This document shows, piece by piece, positions 25,854 to 38,270 of a DNA stretch of 64,000 nucleotides. The notes under the pieces were generated by a model, which worked only from the letters and a program-made list of their open reading frames with translations, did not search any database and was not told the DNA's origin. This DNA comes from Uranotaenia lowii. Lineage: Eukaryota; Arthropoda; Insecta; Diptera; Culicidae. The stretch's first letter is position 1. The number at the start of each line of letters is the position of its first letter. Location: the NCBI RefSeq assembly GCF_029784155.1, contig NC_073693.1:138745988-138809987 (forward strand). Reading direction: 5' to 3'. The translations under genes were made by a program, and so were the position numbers.

Positions 25854-26658
25854 CCGTCAAACGGGGCATCATGCAACAGCGGGGTTCGATGCAACATTTA
25901 TATAACACTACATTGAATCAATTTTTAATTTAATGTATTGTAATAAAGTTATCTTTTAATGATAACAAAATGATGATGACATAATTTCTCGCATTTTAAG
26001 CTAGTGGTCATAAGTTTTTTATTTTTATGTAAAATTTGAAAAATCGAGCAATAAATGTACTAATTTTAACATTTTTTGATGCCGAAAAAAACTTTACCCA
26101 GTATGACGGATCGGCTTGATAAAATTACCTACAAACTTTTTACAGGTTTCCTCATGTTATACCAACATTGTTGGTGTAAAAATATTTTTCGAACAATCAC
26201 CCAATTTTTTTAAATGAAAATTTATAAAATTCAGTTAGGTGTCTGGGGTTAAATGCAACAAAATGCAAATCAAAGAAATACCTTGTAAATCTCGTTTCCA
26301 TGTGCTGGAATATGAATGTTTAGCATCACGCGTTTGTAAACATTTAAATTTCATTCATCCAAACATTTATTTTTATGATTTCAGCTTGTAGAATTTTTCG
26401 TAGTATTATTTAACCCCTAAATGTATGCAGCATCCTTATTTTCAGAAAAAATGTGAAAATTTGTTAAGGAGTGTGAAAATCGCATGTTTTTAGAAAATTA
26501 AAAATAACTGAAGAAAGCAATAATTTTTTTAACTACGCCAATTTGATGCCCCAGCATCCTTAAAACTTTTGATGCATAAAGGATACGATTTACTGTGAAC
26601 ATAAGTTTTTTAGAAGCCATTGAAGTTGAAAATTGTTGCATGTTGCCCCAGGTGACGG
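25854..26658. mobile_element. MITE with TA target (805 bp)
   Basis: Inverted ends CCGTCAAACGGGGCATCATG (left) and CCGTCACCTGGGGCAACATG (right, read inwards), both continuing to CAACA, flanked by TA at 25852-25853 and 26659-26660. The TA target suggests Tc1/mariner-type mobilisation. GATGCCCC/ATGCAACA words recur inside (about 26250 and 26550). No coding capacity. Confidence 0.8.
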
Positions 26659-26660
26659 TA

Positions 26661-27536
26661 CATTTCAACTTTTAACCGAATAGTAAATGCAGACGAGTTA
26701 TTTTGAGAAATAAGAAACTCATCTGTTTTTGCAGAATTCAGTAGTTTTCCGATTTTATTATTTAGAATTTGGGACAGTTACGAATGCGTGTATCTTAAAA
26801 ACCATGTGTTTGATCGAAATAATATCTATAAAGGAAATTAAGGTAACCTTATGATTATTTATTATGATTATTATTTGTAAGAAATATTTCTACTTTATTC
26901 TTGGTATCTCCCATCGGCCGGCACAAACTTTTTTCATTCATGGTATTGATCAGTTTTTCTCACAAAGTATAAAGTAAAGCGTAAAATCTGTATTTTGGGT
27001 GGTTGCATAATCCTTCTTCAATTTCTGCTACTTTACAGTCCAACACTTCGCATTTGAAAAACTGAGGGCAATTTGGTGGATTCAACTGTTTCGACAAAAC
27101 TTGATTTTTTTTGTGCAACCTAAACACGCTTTCACTGGAATATCTGCTTGCAAAATCTGACAAAAATGAAGCAAAACCATCAAGAGTTTGAACTTCAAAT
27201 ATTATCGGTTAGTTAAGATCGTAGGTTGCGAAAAATACATTGGAGAGTACTTTTTAAAGCTTTTAAAAGCAGTAAAAACCAGTTTTTTTTTCGAAAGTTG
27301 TTGTTTTTTTTCCACAGGAGCAGAGTCTTGGCAATACATTATATTTTTACAAAACAACCAGCAAATACATACTTTACTTAATCGGCAATGGACCTTTCAC
27401 GATCAGGAATGTTATAGGACTCAACCGCGAGAATTTGTTTGGAATAGGGGTTTTCATAAGTTTTCTCGTCCATCATATATCAGCTTTTTCATTGCCTCGG
27501 TACCGGCTCGAATCTATCAATCAGTTTCCTATTAGT
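26661..27536. other. AT-rich DNA, no credible gene
   Basis: A 115-codon frame at 27188-27535 has no motif and random-looking composition. A good 3' splice-site-like stretch (long T tract, then CCACAG) lies at about 27295-27317, without other support for an exon. Confidence 0.35.
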
Positions 27537-27544
27537 AGCTTACC

Positions 27545-28357
27545 TAGGGTTACCATATCCTTCAACGCCAAAAAGAGTACGTTGAAATCATATTTCATAA
27601 TATTTAGAGAAACGGGAAAAACCAGGAAATTTAAGGCCATTCAATAGTGACAGTTAGTTGCTAGTTATGTAATCTACCTGCAATTATGACTTTTCAAAAA
27701 ATACTTTTTTAATTTAAAAGTTATCGTTTTTAGTTTTTGTTAAGTTTTTTTTTGCAAATTTTTAGTAAAAAGTCAAAGAGTCGTTGGATTATTGAAGAGG
27801 TATAGATCAGAACATCGCAAACATGAGAAAATGTTGCATTTCAAAAGAATTCAAATTGCTGTGGTGCTCTTGGCCAACTGTTTGGGCGCTAACTGCATAT
27901 TCAAAGGCGCAGATTGATTGCACAGTTTGCACAGCGACGCCTGGGAGAAGCTTTTATCAAAAGCGGTTTTAATATTTTTGAAGTTGTTGTACTTTACTTA
28001 TAGAAAAGAACTGCTGATGAAATAGAAAACTTGTTTTCAAAAAAAAAAAAAAAAAAATTAGATTTTAATCGATTTGCGATGCTTTCCATTTTAATTCATT
28101 GTTTGGAAAACTCAACAAAGTAGATAAACCTGAAGTACCGTGCCATAAATGCATAAAGAGTTGCATTTCTTTCGGTTTTCTTGTATACATAGGAACACAA
28201 ACTTAAGAAATGGAAGAAATAAGTTCGTTTCTCTGATAAAATGTCTTTCAACAAAAAAAGAGTACAAACCGTAAGATTTCACAAAAAGAAGAGTACGCTT
28301 ATTTCTCAATCGAAAAAGAGTACATGTACTCTTAAAAGAGTACGTATGGTAACCCTA
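27545..28357. mobile_element. hAT-type MITE with AGAGTAC subterminal repeats
   Basis: Inverted ends TAGGGTTACCATA on both sides, flanked by identical 8-bp AGCTTACC (27537-27544 and 28358-28365), as in the hAT superfamily. 813 bp. AGAGTAC words occur near the left end (about 27574) and several times near the right end in both orientations (about 28259-28345). No transposase is encoded. Confidence 0.9.
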
Positions 28358-28365
28358 AGCTTACC

Positions 28366-31300
28366 TAACTCGGATAATATAAGGGAGGGAAACGACACAC
28401 ATTCATCAATCGAAAACGCATACTGAAGAAGATAGTAAGATAGTTTCTATCGAAATACTGGTATCTGAACTTTTCTTATACCATGGTTGAATTAAAGGGA
28501 ATCTTTCGATTGCTTTGATTCATCTTAAAAGGTTTTTTGAAAGCCTAAAGTACAATTTGAAATCTGTTGATAAATTTTGATGAAAATTTGTTTTTCAATT
28601 TTTTTTTAAATTTTTGATGAGTTATTACTAGGTTCTGTCCAAATTTGTCCGGGTATTGCTAGGTTTTTAGATAAAAAAGCCCCGATTTTTCCGACCCGGA
28701 TACGTGCTGAAAAAGTTCTGACAACCTTAGGCTTACGTGGTCTGAAACTAGCAAAAATGAGTTATTTTAAGTTAGGATGAAATAACTCATATCTAGGAAA
28801 CAGTTTTAGCTTATCGGAGAAAAATTTGCGGAACATTTCAGCGATCTACACTTAGTTTTTCGCTCATTAAAAATGAAAATTTCTGGTATTAGCCTGGACA
28901 TCTCTGATGAATGTAATGTATGTATGTATGTGTATATAATGTATGATTAGAGCTTTGTGGACCTTATTGATAGAGTTTACATACTTTTCCACCACACAAT
29001 CACATAATTTTATTAATAATTATAATCAATGGTTTTGCCAGCTATCGATTAGATGATGATGAATTTTGGAGGAAACTGTGTAATTTTTTTTCTGTTCATC
29101 TTTCATTTTTTTGCACATTTCTCTCTTAAATTCATTATTATCAACTTTGAGCTGGCGAAAATGTGTTTTTACTAAAAATAACTAGAATACTAGATAACTT
29201 AGAAACAAGAGTCCAAATTAAGCGACGAAGTGGAATCCACGATCAGCATCTACTGGTAAAGGTCTTCAAATTTGGTAAACTGTTCATCCGGTTGTAGGCG
29301 TTAAGAGACAGATGTGTCCTCACGAACGAAAAATCATATGTAAAAAACGTTTTCAGAACATTTCCAGCTGCTGAATTGTCGAACATCCTTGCTCATGGCA
29401 AGGTTCCTAGTAGATTAGAGTCTGTATCTGCAGGTTAATTTGCAAAAGAATCATGATTTGGCAAAGTTTCTGTATACATAATTCCAGTTCCAGATGAATA
29501 GTGCAGTCACCAACAATATTGATCACATGTAGGATTGGTGGAAAATTATGGCAAAGATCATGACTTAAAAAAGTGCGCAAACTAATGACAGAAACTAGGT
29601 TCTGTGAGATATGGAAAACTTTGTATTCCACTTTCAACCAAACAAAATATTGTACAGCTTATGGCACGTTAAAAGCATTCCATTTGTCAACAAAATTGGA
29701 TAATTTTTAACTTTTGTAATTGGTTTCTATAATTTAGTGGAAATTTCAAACAGACTTCGAGTAGAAGAGAAGTGTTTGTAATGAATTATACTCTCTGGAG
29801 CCACTTTTTGTTTAAACTTACGATAGAGAATGGATTCGTTAAGCTACGCGCATATTTAAGATAATAACTCGTCAAAACCAGCAACAAGGGGTTTCATTAC
29901 CGTTTACCAATTACTCTTCGTAAAGAGGACCCCTTCCATTTTTTAGCTTAGTTTTCTTCGGGTTTCCTTTTAATGGAAAAATCCTTTTGGAGGCCATGCA
30001 TTCATATTTAAAAAATTCGCAGGGTCGGATTAAGCCGTAGGGAGCCGTTGTATTTTTTTGGAAGGTCCTCTGCATTATTTTTCAATAGGCCCTTAAATAT
30101 TTTAGAATATTCGATAAAAATATGTATTTCAAATACGATAAAGCTGTTTAGTAGGAACAGGAAACGACTTTAATATTTCAAATTTTAAATTGAGAAGTTT
30201 CTTTGAAAAAATATTTTATATTCATTAATCGCAAATTTTAGGAGTATTTATGAAAGAATGTGGTTAAGGTTAAGTTAAATAAATCAAAAACTCAATTTGA
30301 AAAATCGAATAAAGTGTGCATTTCAACGGATGCTTGAGAATTCAGAGCCTTGTCTTTAAAGCGTTAATACATATTTGTTATATATACTTTGTAAAGTTTT
30401 GCTCAACTTTGATTGTGACTTTAAATGCCATGTTTGACTAAATTTACTCGAGTTTTCCATGGTGTTGGCTTCTGTAGCATGTTTCTCAAGGCCTATGATG
30501 ATTAAAGGCCAGTGGACATTTGGATGAATTTCGGTATTTTCGGATTAAAATTACCTTTTCTTGGCTCATCCGTTAAACGATATAAGTAGTAAAGTAATTA
30601 GACCATAAACCGGGCAAATGCAATGAGAGATCCCTCAGTTGACAAAAATAAGCCAAAAACTTATATATTTCATAAATTGTTGCAGTAAATCTCTTCATTT
30701 ATTGAGTCCAATGTAGAATATACAGAGCGCTTCTAGCCGCAAATTCAATTTCTATAACTATGCCACTCACGTAACAAAATTTTTGTATTCATCAAATACA
30801 TCGTAGGTCGTCAGAATGCCAACTCATTTCAAATTTGGTAAAAGTTTTCGTTTTTCAGAAGCCACAATTTTATTCACGTTTTTTTTTTGGAACGATATCA
30901 TAGTGATCTTTTACAGTGACCGGCACGAATTAAATCCACTCATCGTTTGTAACTTGAATTGTTGATATTTTCAGTTTCACAAAATCTTTAGAGATTTCGT
31001 TAAGTTCGTTGGACAGCTGGTAGTTTCAAGATTATTTTAAAATTAAAATTTTTTTTTGAATTTTTTTTCTTAACTTAGCAGCAGTAAACTGAATTTCAAA
31101 CTTTACGAAAATCCACTTTATGGTTTATTTGATAACAATGATAAAATCAAATAACCATTAGTTAAAATGACTTTTTTTACCTTGATATTATCACGCTTTG
31201 CATACGTTTTTGTGAAGTTTTTGTGATCTTCCGGAGCAGAGAGGGTCCAGCCAGACCCCAATGCAGTAAAACAGCTCTTTTTTTGTTCTAAACGTCATTT

Positions 31301-31535
31301 TTGTTTAACTTTTTGTTTGGAAACGTCTACAAACTCTCAATACAATTCATTTCGAAGCTAGAGATCAAAAGAATACTTCTGTTTTCTTCGCTTTTTGGTT
31401 TGGATCATTATTTTTCAAATAATGTATTTGTCCTCCTGTCTCGTTTTTAGAATGGATTCTTTCAGGTCCAGGTGTTGTGAGAACAAAAGGCAAATGATCG
31501 CATAATTCGAGAAACGAATAAGCAAAAAGTATAAA
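28366..31535. other. AT-rich DNA with repeat scraps
   Basis: No gene. 28620-28740 contains CCGGGTATTGCTAGG/GACCCGGATACG words related to 59020-59390, a decayed dispersed repeat. An ATGT microsatellite lies at 28915-28940. CAGGGTCGGATTAAGCC at 30020 resembles a hAT end, but no partner was found. CTCTGGAGCCAC recurs at 29793-29804. Confidence 0.35.
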
Positions 31536-31539
31536 ATTT

Positions 31540-31960
31540 GACATAGGGGGATATTTGAGTACGAAAGATATTTCCCCGATTATTCGAGACCCCTTCGTCT
31601 TTCCAGTAGGAAGATAGTAGGAAGGAAGGGGGGGGGGGGGGGGGGGGGGGTTATTGGGCTTGAAAATTATTTTAAAATTATTTGAGTCCCTTCTCTCTTT
31701 CCAATGGGGAAATATGAAACGGAGAGGGAGACTTTCATACAGTTTTTTGTATAACTGAATACGATAAATGTTTCCCTGAATATTTAGTCTCCCTCTTCCT
31801 CCTAAGTGGGTAGATAGGAAGAGAGAGGAGGGATCCTCTACCTATTTTTACATAACTCGAACCCTATTCAAGCAAATGGAACCAAATTTGGTACGAGAAG
31901 GTATTTGAATACGGGAAATATTTTTTTGATTATTATCTTCTTCCTTTAGAAAAATGGTAA
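31540..31960 (-). repeat. Inverted copies of the ~150-bp repeat, with a poly-G run
   Basis: Reverse-orientation, diverged relatives of the 1-830 repeat (CTCCCTCTT-type blocks, then GCAAATGGAACCAAATTTGG at about 31874). A run of about 23 G lies at 31628-31650, likely length-variable and able to form G-quadruplex. Confidence 0.75.
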
Positions 31961-33160
31961 TGTATGAGTGAGGTTTCCATACAATATTTATTGCATGGCA
32001 GCAATTGAGAAAGAAAAATTATGTTACGTCTAACGTAAGATTCATGTTGAAACACAATTAAACTAATTAAATTATACAATAAATTTATACTAAAATAAAA
32101 AAAAAACAAAAAATTTAAGCACAAATTTTACAAACTTAACGCAACAAAGTTATAAATCTTTACACTAAAAGCTAGCTTTGTTCGACTTGTTTAACGACTT
32201 ATTTTTTTCTTTAAACATTTGAAGCAGTTTGTTTTTTAATGTGAAACGAAAATTGCTTTGTTTACTATAATGAAACCTTGCTTGCTGTAAATAAAAAAAC
32301 GGGTCTTGGAAGTTTTGATACACATAGAAGAACATATTTCCATCAAGTATTTTTTCCAATTATTGGAATTTTCGAAATACTGACAAATACTGTTCGCAAC
32401 TGCTCCAGAATTTTAATTTCTACGTTTGAAGATCGACTACTACGTAATCAGTTGATTTTTTTGGTTGCCAACATTTTCAAGCTTTTGATGTTGTCCCGCA
32501 CTTATTTGACTTTCATGTAGGTATCTGTGTTTAAAAGCGCAATCCGTGATGCAAACTAATTTAAATAGTATTGTTATCCTATCCCTAAGTTAATTTTAAT
32601 ATTAAGTCTCTATGATAGTAGTCAACACTCCAGAATAAATTTAAAAAAATTAAATTTATTAAATTTCCTGTTATGAGCTTCTTCGTTGCGTGTAATCAAA
32701 CAAGCCGTCAACTGAGCACTTTTACAAAAAGCAAAAGTGTAACCTTTTTTTGTGTTCACTGGAAGAGTGCCAATAATCAAAACCAACCATTTTTAAATGC
32801 CACGGAGCTAATGAAAATAGCCAATCACCGTTCAAAACAAATAAAAAATAACGCTTGAAAATGTTTATTGATCAGCCATCCACGACAAAACGGGCCCCCT
32901 CGACCATACGTTAGGATGGTTCATTTACAATCAACAAGAATAATTAAGTTCCTTTTTTGAGTATCTGAGCAAGAAAAATAAAAAGATCGATTATAATTTT
33001 GAATTTTGTTTTAATTGAAAATGGACCATTAAGCAAGACACATCCAAATATTCAACCAAAACATATCAGTTTGATATACTTAATCCATCATTGTGGGTCG
33101 GAATCGGACTGACTGATTTTCGCCGGAAACGGGATGCGGAAATAAATTTAAAATCGCGAG
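31961..33160. other. AT-rich DNA, nothing recognised
   Basis: No repeat end or gene found; short frames at 32278-32520 and 32673-32858 look random. Confidence 0.4.
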
Positions 33161-33166
33161 GTCCCA

Positions 33167-33403
33167 TTACCCGTTCCGATTTATGCGGGCTACACGGGAA
33201 CGATTTTCTGTTTTGGATCGTTCGTAAAACTGTTGTTTATTTTCCTGAGGGTCAACAACACCACCGGTAGTTGAGCCAATATTTGGTTTCGGTGCACGTT
33301 TCTCCTGGATCTGCTTGAACTTAGCCAAGTGGATGTGATTGATGTTTTGTTGATACGAATGTGTTGCGATCGTTTCGACAAAACAACAACCGAGTGAATC
33401 AAT
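33167..33403 (-). CDS. Possible short host exon or ORF, unrecognised
   Basis: A 78-codon stretch from an ATG (33401-33403) to a TAA, part of a longer open frame that reads on into the hairpin at 33430-33495. The composition (many K, N, Q, R, balanced codon use) looks more protein-like than the AT-rich frames around it, and GC content is locally raised. The middle reads KFKQIQEKRAPKPNIGSTTG. No domain is recognised and no clear splice signals were fixed. It may equally be chance in a conserved non-coding island. Confidence 0.2.
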   Translation of the reverse strand: MDSLGCCFVETIATHSYQQNINHIHLAKFKQIQEKRAPKPNIGSTTGGVVDPQENKQQFYERSKTENRSRVARINRNG

Positions 33404-33429
33404 CATGGGGTTTGAACATTGCCTTTGAA

Positions 33430-33495
33430 TAAAAATGGTGGCTCCAGAGATAAAAATTAAAATTTTAGATTTTATCTCTGGAGCCACCATTTTTA
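33430..33495. repeat. Perfect 26-bp hairpin
   Basis: Stem 33430-33455 (TAAAAATGGTGGCTCCAGAG, then ATAAAA) pairs perfectly with 33470-33495; the loop is 14 nt. The CTCTGGAGCCAC core also occurs at 25482 and 29793. Probably a tiny fold-back repeat. A structured RNA is possible if transcribed. Confidence 0.85.
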
Positions 33496-33499
33496 TAGA

Positions 33500-34488
33500 A
33501 AACTTTTCAAAGAAATTCAAATTTATTTTTACCTAACGGAGTTAAATTTTAATTATAAATTATATTACACGGAAGTATAATTGATTGCCTTGACGTGAAG
33601 TTTCAATCCGTCCTACTTTGAGCTGTTTGCGAGAATAATTGTGAGATCACGTGTAAAATATTTGTAACTAATCAAATTGAAAGCCGAACGGATTTGTGTA
33701 ATTGCTCCCGACAGAGCCCATTAGCTGTAAAGCTATGCAGGTATCTGACAGTGACTGCTCATTTATGGGACACCCACTTTGAAATTAGGACAACGACCCG
33801 TTCAACCTGTCAGGATTCGGAAAACACATCATGTTGTCCCGAATCTCACGGGTCCATTTCTCGGAATCACAGCGCAGCACGTTTCCGGATGCACCGCGGC
33901 GCTTTTCCAAATTGCACCTCGCCAGCCTTCCTCGAATCAGCACGCATTTGCATTTCCGGGTTTTCGGTGATGATGATGGCAACAAGACTGCTGCATCATT
34001 TTGGAACACGAGCTAGGAACCGACATCGTCGGATTGAACGGTTGGATTAAAATTAGATTATATTGACAGTTCCGAGCACGTAGCCGAGCACCCAGGCAAG
34101 CAAATGGACGCAACGAAGCGCGCCGAGATTCGAAAATAAATTATTTAAACTAATTTGATTAATTTAAACACTCTATACGGTGTGTGGGAATTTAGCCCTG
34201 TTTGGATTATGTGTCTATCGATTGGAACGGCAGCGTTGCAATGTTTGAACGTTTTGGAGCGAGCGAGCACATGATTCTGGCGCAAATTGCGGTGGTCCGA
34301 CAGTGATTTTGCAATTTGATGATGTTACTGAAGGCTTTGATTGTAGTTTTTTCGTTCCTGGTAATCGTATTAAGTGATCATAATCAGATATCGTAGAAAT
34401 TGTGGGTGATTTTCTTCAAAGTGCTTTATGATATGAATCTAAAAATTACGTTTTCAAAAAATATTCAGACCTTAGAAATCATATTTGA
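33500..34488. other. Unique, less AT-rich island
   Basis: 33690-34330 is complex, with moderate GC and no repeat relatives in the window. A 118-codon frame (33694-34050) overlaps other open frames on both strands and shows no motif. Candidate conserved non-coding DNA. Confidence 0.35.
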
Positions 34489-37146
34489 CCCATTCCAAGC
34501 ACCCCTCAACTGGAGAACCGATTTTTATTTTTCATTATCCAAATATAAATTACATACCGTTAGAAAGGTTATTTCTTGAGTGTCATTTTCCATTAAAAGA
34601 TTTTCAGCTACCTTTTTTAAGAATTGAGTATGTTAACGTTGAAATTTAAAAATTTTAGTATGAAATTAAATTGATTTTGGCAAGTATTCTTTATTTATAA
34701 CATAACTTTGTCAAAAATCTAGCTATGTCAAAACAAATAACTGCAAAATGATGGTAGAAAGGCCATCGTTTAAGCATGATATAAGATAAATAACAGTTAC
34801 GGCAAGTTTACGCTCTAGAATCGTTGATAAATGTATCTATTTTTAAGCGTTGTGACGTCACGAAAATTCTACTGTTTTTAAATTAATGATTTACTGAAAT
34901 TTCACATATTGTCGAGAATTGAAGGTCTCTTCAAACTTTTTGAGTGGAATTTTATGCAATTTTAAGATTGAAAATCGGTTTAGCAGGTTGTGAGTTGCAC
35001 CCGGGTAAAGAATGCGTTGTGACGTCACGAAAATTTATTTACTTTTTTTCGAAAACGTTCCAGACTTTTTACTTTAACACTATGATAGTATTTCTTCAAT
35101 ACAAGTTCAACACAACAATGTGCTTCAATAAACGAATTTTATTATCAAGTTTTTAAAGAAACTATTTTTTTTGCATTAACTTAGTTGTTTTTAAACATTT
35201 CTAATAAAACATATAAAACAGCGCTTAAAAACGCTTGATTCAAGAATAAACAAACTATCAAACAAATGAAATCCTCATCGATTTCGTAAAATAATATTTG
35301 TAAATTATAAAGCAGATAGTTATCTGTGATTTGAATAAAAATCTTGTTAAAGTTCTTCATATATCTATGTTAGAATGAAAAACACCGCTAGTAGCTTCTA
35401 TTTCTTTCTGGCATGATGTTCAAACAAAATAAGTTCCATGAAATAAATGTAATGAGATTCAAAAAATCTGGTAAACTGGTAAACTTTATAGATTAACTTT
35501 TTTATTTAAAAAATCATAAGATTTTCATAGAAAATTAATTAATAAAATTAATCAAATTATTTTAATAGAAAACTGCTTTTATTGAAATTTCCACCTCAAA
35601 AAATGTCACTAGAAAACCTAAATCGTGTTCACATAAAATCTCACAAATGAGACTTTGAACTGAATTACATAATTTAATAAATTCAAATATGTACTAGCAC
35701 AAGGTCTCATGCAAAATTTGGGTAAGATTATTCCAAGGGAAGGGGTTGCGAAACGCACCTGAAGTTTGTATGGAATTATGTAGATTTTGTTCGGCATGAT
35801 AAAAAAACCGTTTTTCGTCAATAATTTAGGTTCTTATCAACCATTTTTTCTTTTAATTTGAGTTCTTTAAAGCTTTGATTATGTCAAAATTTAATCTGAG
35901 GAACGCGTTTGGATTAGAATTATCATAAAACAGCTATAACGTTCAAAATTAGCGTCGATTAACGATCATTCATGTATTTTTTGTATTTGACCCATCAGAA
36001 GCTAATTTTTGAAACTCAAAAACCTTTTTAACTAAACCATTGTCGAAATGGGATCTTGAGATAAACTTTTTGTCATAACGAAAGTTTTGTGAATGGCTAT
36101 AATTAAAACAAACCAGCCGATAGGGACTTCAGAAATTGGTGCATAACTTGGTTTTAATGTCCTTCCAAACCCAATTTCTCATAATTCCATACAAATTTTT
36201 GGCTCATTGTGCCATCTATTTCCGTGGGCCAATCCCCAAATTTGGCACTGAACTTTGTGTTAGGCCTAGGATCTATTTAAGCTTGCAACTTATAAGATTT
36301 TCATTAGGTGGCTGATTTAGGCACTCTAGTGTCGATTAACTATCTTTGAAAAGATCGAAGACTTCGAAATTATCATTTATTTTTCCTTTCCTTTGCAATC
36401 AAAGATTAAAAAGATTCAGAAACACATTTTAACGCTTTTACGAATAAATATTTCCTAGTTTTAGTTTTGTCCTAAATAATATTCACATGATGGCATAAAA
36501 AAACTTCGAATAAAATTGATGTGAGCAGTGTTGCAAACCTTATCTGCTTATATGGGCCTTTGAGATTAAATTCCTTTTAATTTTTGGGAATAAATTGATC
36601 GATTTCATCACCAAATCACATTATTTATTAAGTTTTTAAGCATTTTAAATATATCAAGCATTCATTTTAAGATTATACTTTGATTTATTTCATGTAGCTA
36701 ACCATCAAATTTCGTGACGTCACAACGCTTTGCAAAACCCTGCTTTTAAAAAATGGTGCGTTGTGACGTCACGAAACTGAATCGCTCTAAAATAAATAGA
36801 AATCAAAATTTGAAAAAATCGAAAACAGCTATTTGTTGGTGGTAATGAAACGATACTTTCCTGAAATTTTCATAAAATTTGATCAAATAGAAGAGCAGAA
36901 AATTGCGGCGTTGTAAAAAAAACAGAAAAGTGGGAAAAGAGGCGCGTTGTGACGTCACGATTCCTTTTGCTTATATTTTGTTAACTATTTGTTCTATAAA
37001 ATTACTTTTGGTTTCAAATTGTAGAGAATTAAATTTTGACCTCATAGTGTACAATTTTTAACAATGTGCGATATGACCTGTAAAACTTACATACAATATA
37101 TAAAAAAATTGTTTTGCAAACGTTGTGACGTCACGCTGGAATGGGT
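34489..37146. mobile_element. Putative DNA element with six TGACGTCA palindromes
   Basis: Short inverted ends TGACCCATTCCA (left, about 34489) and TGACCCATTCCAGC (right, read inwards from about 37143). Inside, the context (G)CGTTGTGACGTCACG is found at 34853-34860, 35020-35027, 36764-36771, 36950-36957 and 37126-37133, and in the opposite orientation at 36715-36722 (coordinates of the 8-bp core). No target duplication was fixed and no transposase is present. The superfamily is unknown. Confidence 0.55.
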
Positions 37147-37723
37147 CATTTTAATATGTACACATTTTTACATTATTTCTATATAAAAGTACTTAAATTT
37201 AGCTTTAAGGCCAGCTTTCGCTGGGATTTTAATAACTTGGAAAGTTTGGAAAGTTTGGTTAACTTTATTCTAAGCTGAATAAAATAAAAATGAATTGTTC
37301 GTCAGAAAAAAAAGCTCAATTTAGGTTTCAGAAGGAATTGGGTTGTGCACAAATGCAAATAGAGAACTTATTTGTGTAGATAAAAGCGGTGAGTCTATCG
37401 TCTCATGAGTTCTCCCTGAGTAATGGATGAATCGGTAGGGTCGATAAGGACACCAGGGTTTCAATAAGTACAATAAATTGTCCGCATATTTCAAAATTGG
37501 TCCAAGAATACACTACATCATCTCAGGATGTAGAGATTTGTATTTGTAGAAAATTTGAAGGAATTTTATTGAAAATTGTTAGACTTGTGCCATATTTTGT
37601 GTGCATTCTGTATGTGAGCCCCCCCCCCCTCACATACAGTAGGAGTTAAGTGGGAGTAGTTTGAAAGTATAATAGAGACCATCTCCGACCCCAAAAACTC
37701 TCATATACCATATTTCACACTAG
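37147..37723. other. AT-rich DNA ending in a repeat-unit tail
   Basis: No gene. From about 37600 it resembles the tail of the dispersed repeat unit (C-run, then CATCTCCGACCCCAAAAACT), followed at 37724 by a new unit start. Confidence 0.4.
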
Positions 37724-38270
37724 ATGGCCCGGCGTTGCTTTGCTATACCTTCTGAAAAAAAATAGAATTTGTAAAAAAGTTCTAAATTTAAGCTTTTTTT
37801 TGTAGGTATTTCAGCAAAAATCAGAAGCAACCATTAAAAAATGAAAAAAAAAAACAGCAGCTGAAGTTTCGAATGGCAAAGAAATTTTTAACTGTGTAAA
37901 CTTTTCAAAGTTCCATGAGTTTCTTAATTGATGTATCTTATATTGTTATGGATTCTTCTCCCTCTCCCTCTTCTAAAGTGGGGAAGGCTGACGAAATATC
38001 ACAAAAATATTGTTCCATCGTTACATGTCACATATGGGTCCATTTGTCTACTAAATTTTCGAGTTATGCCAAATAAAATCTGAAGAAACTCTCATCTTTT
38101 TCGCCTCCGCCCTGAAAAAGCCTCTCTTATAAAAGATGGAAGGAGAGAGTGGTACCAAATAGAAATATTTTTTTCTCTTACTCTTGTTTGATTTGTTCTC
38201 GTGATATGTGCCAGACGTGATGAGAACAGTAGCGTCCATTACCAGGGAGCTCAAATGAGCCTTTTGGTGT
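37724..38270 (+). repeat. Dispersed repeat unit start plus ~150-bp repeat copies
   Basis: CTAGATGGCCCGGCGTTGC, then TTTGCTATACCTTCTGAAAA, matches the unit start at 918-960. 37960-38270 contains diverged copies of the ~150-bp repeat. 38271-38725 holds nothing recognised. Confidence 0.6.

Noticed and set aside
27188..27535. 115-codon frame as a gene
   Set aside because: Composition follows local AT bias, no motif, and it overlaps a hAT flank.
30020..30070. hAT element from CAGGGTCGGATTAAGCC
   Set aside because: Only one end; no partner or duplication seen.
33694..34050. 118-codon frame as a gene
   Set aside because: Several overlapping open frames on both strands in the same island and no domain; higher GC alone lowers stop frequency.
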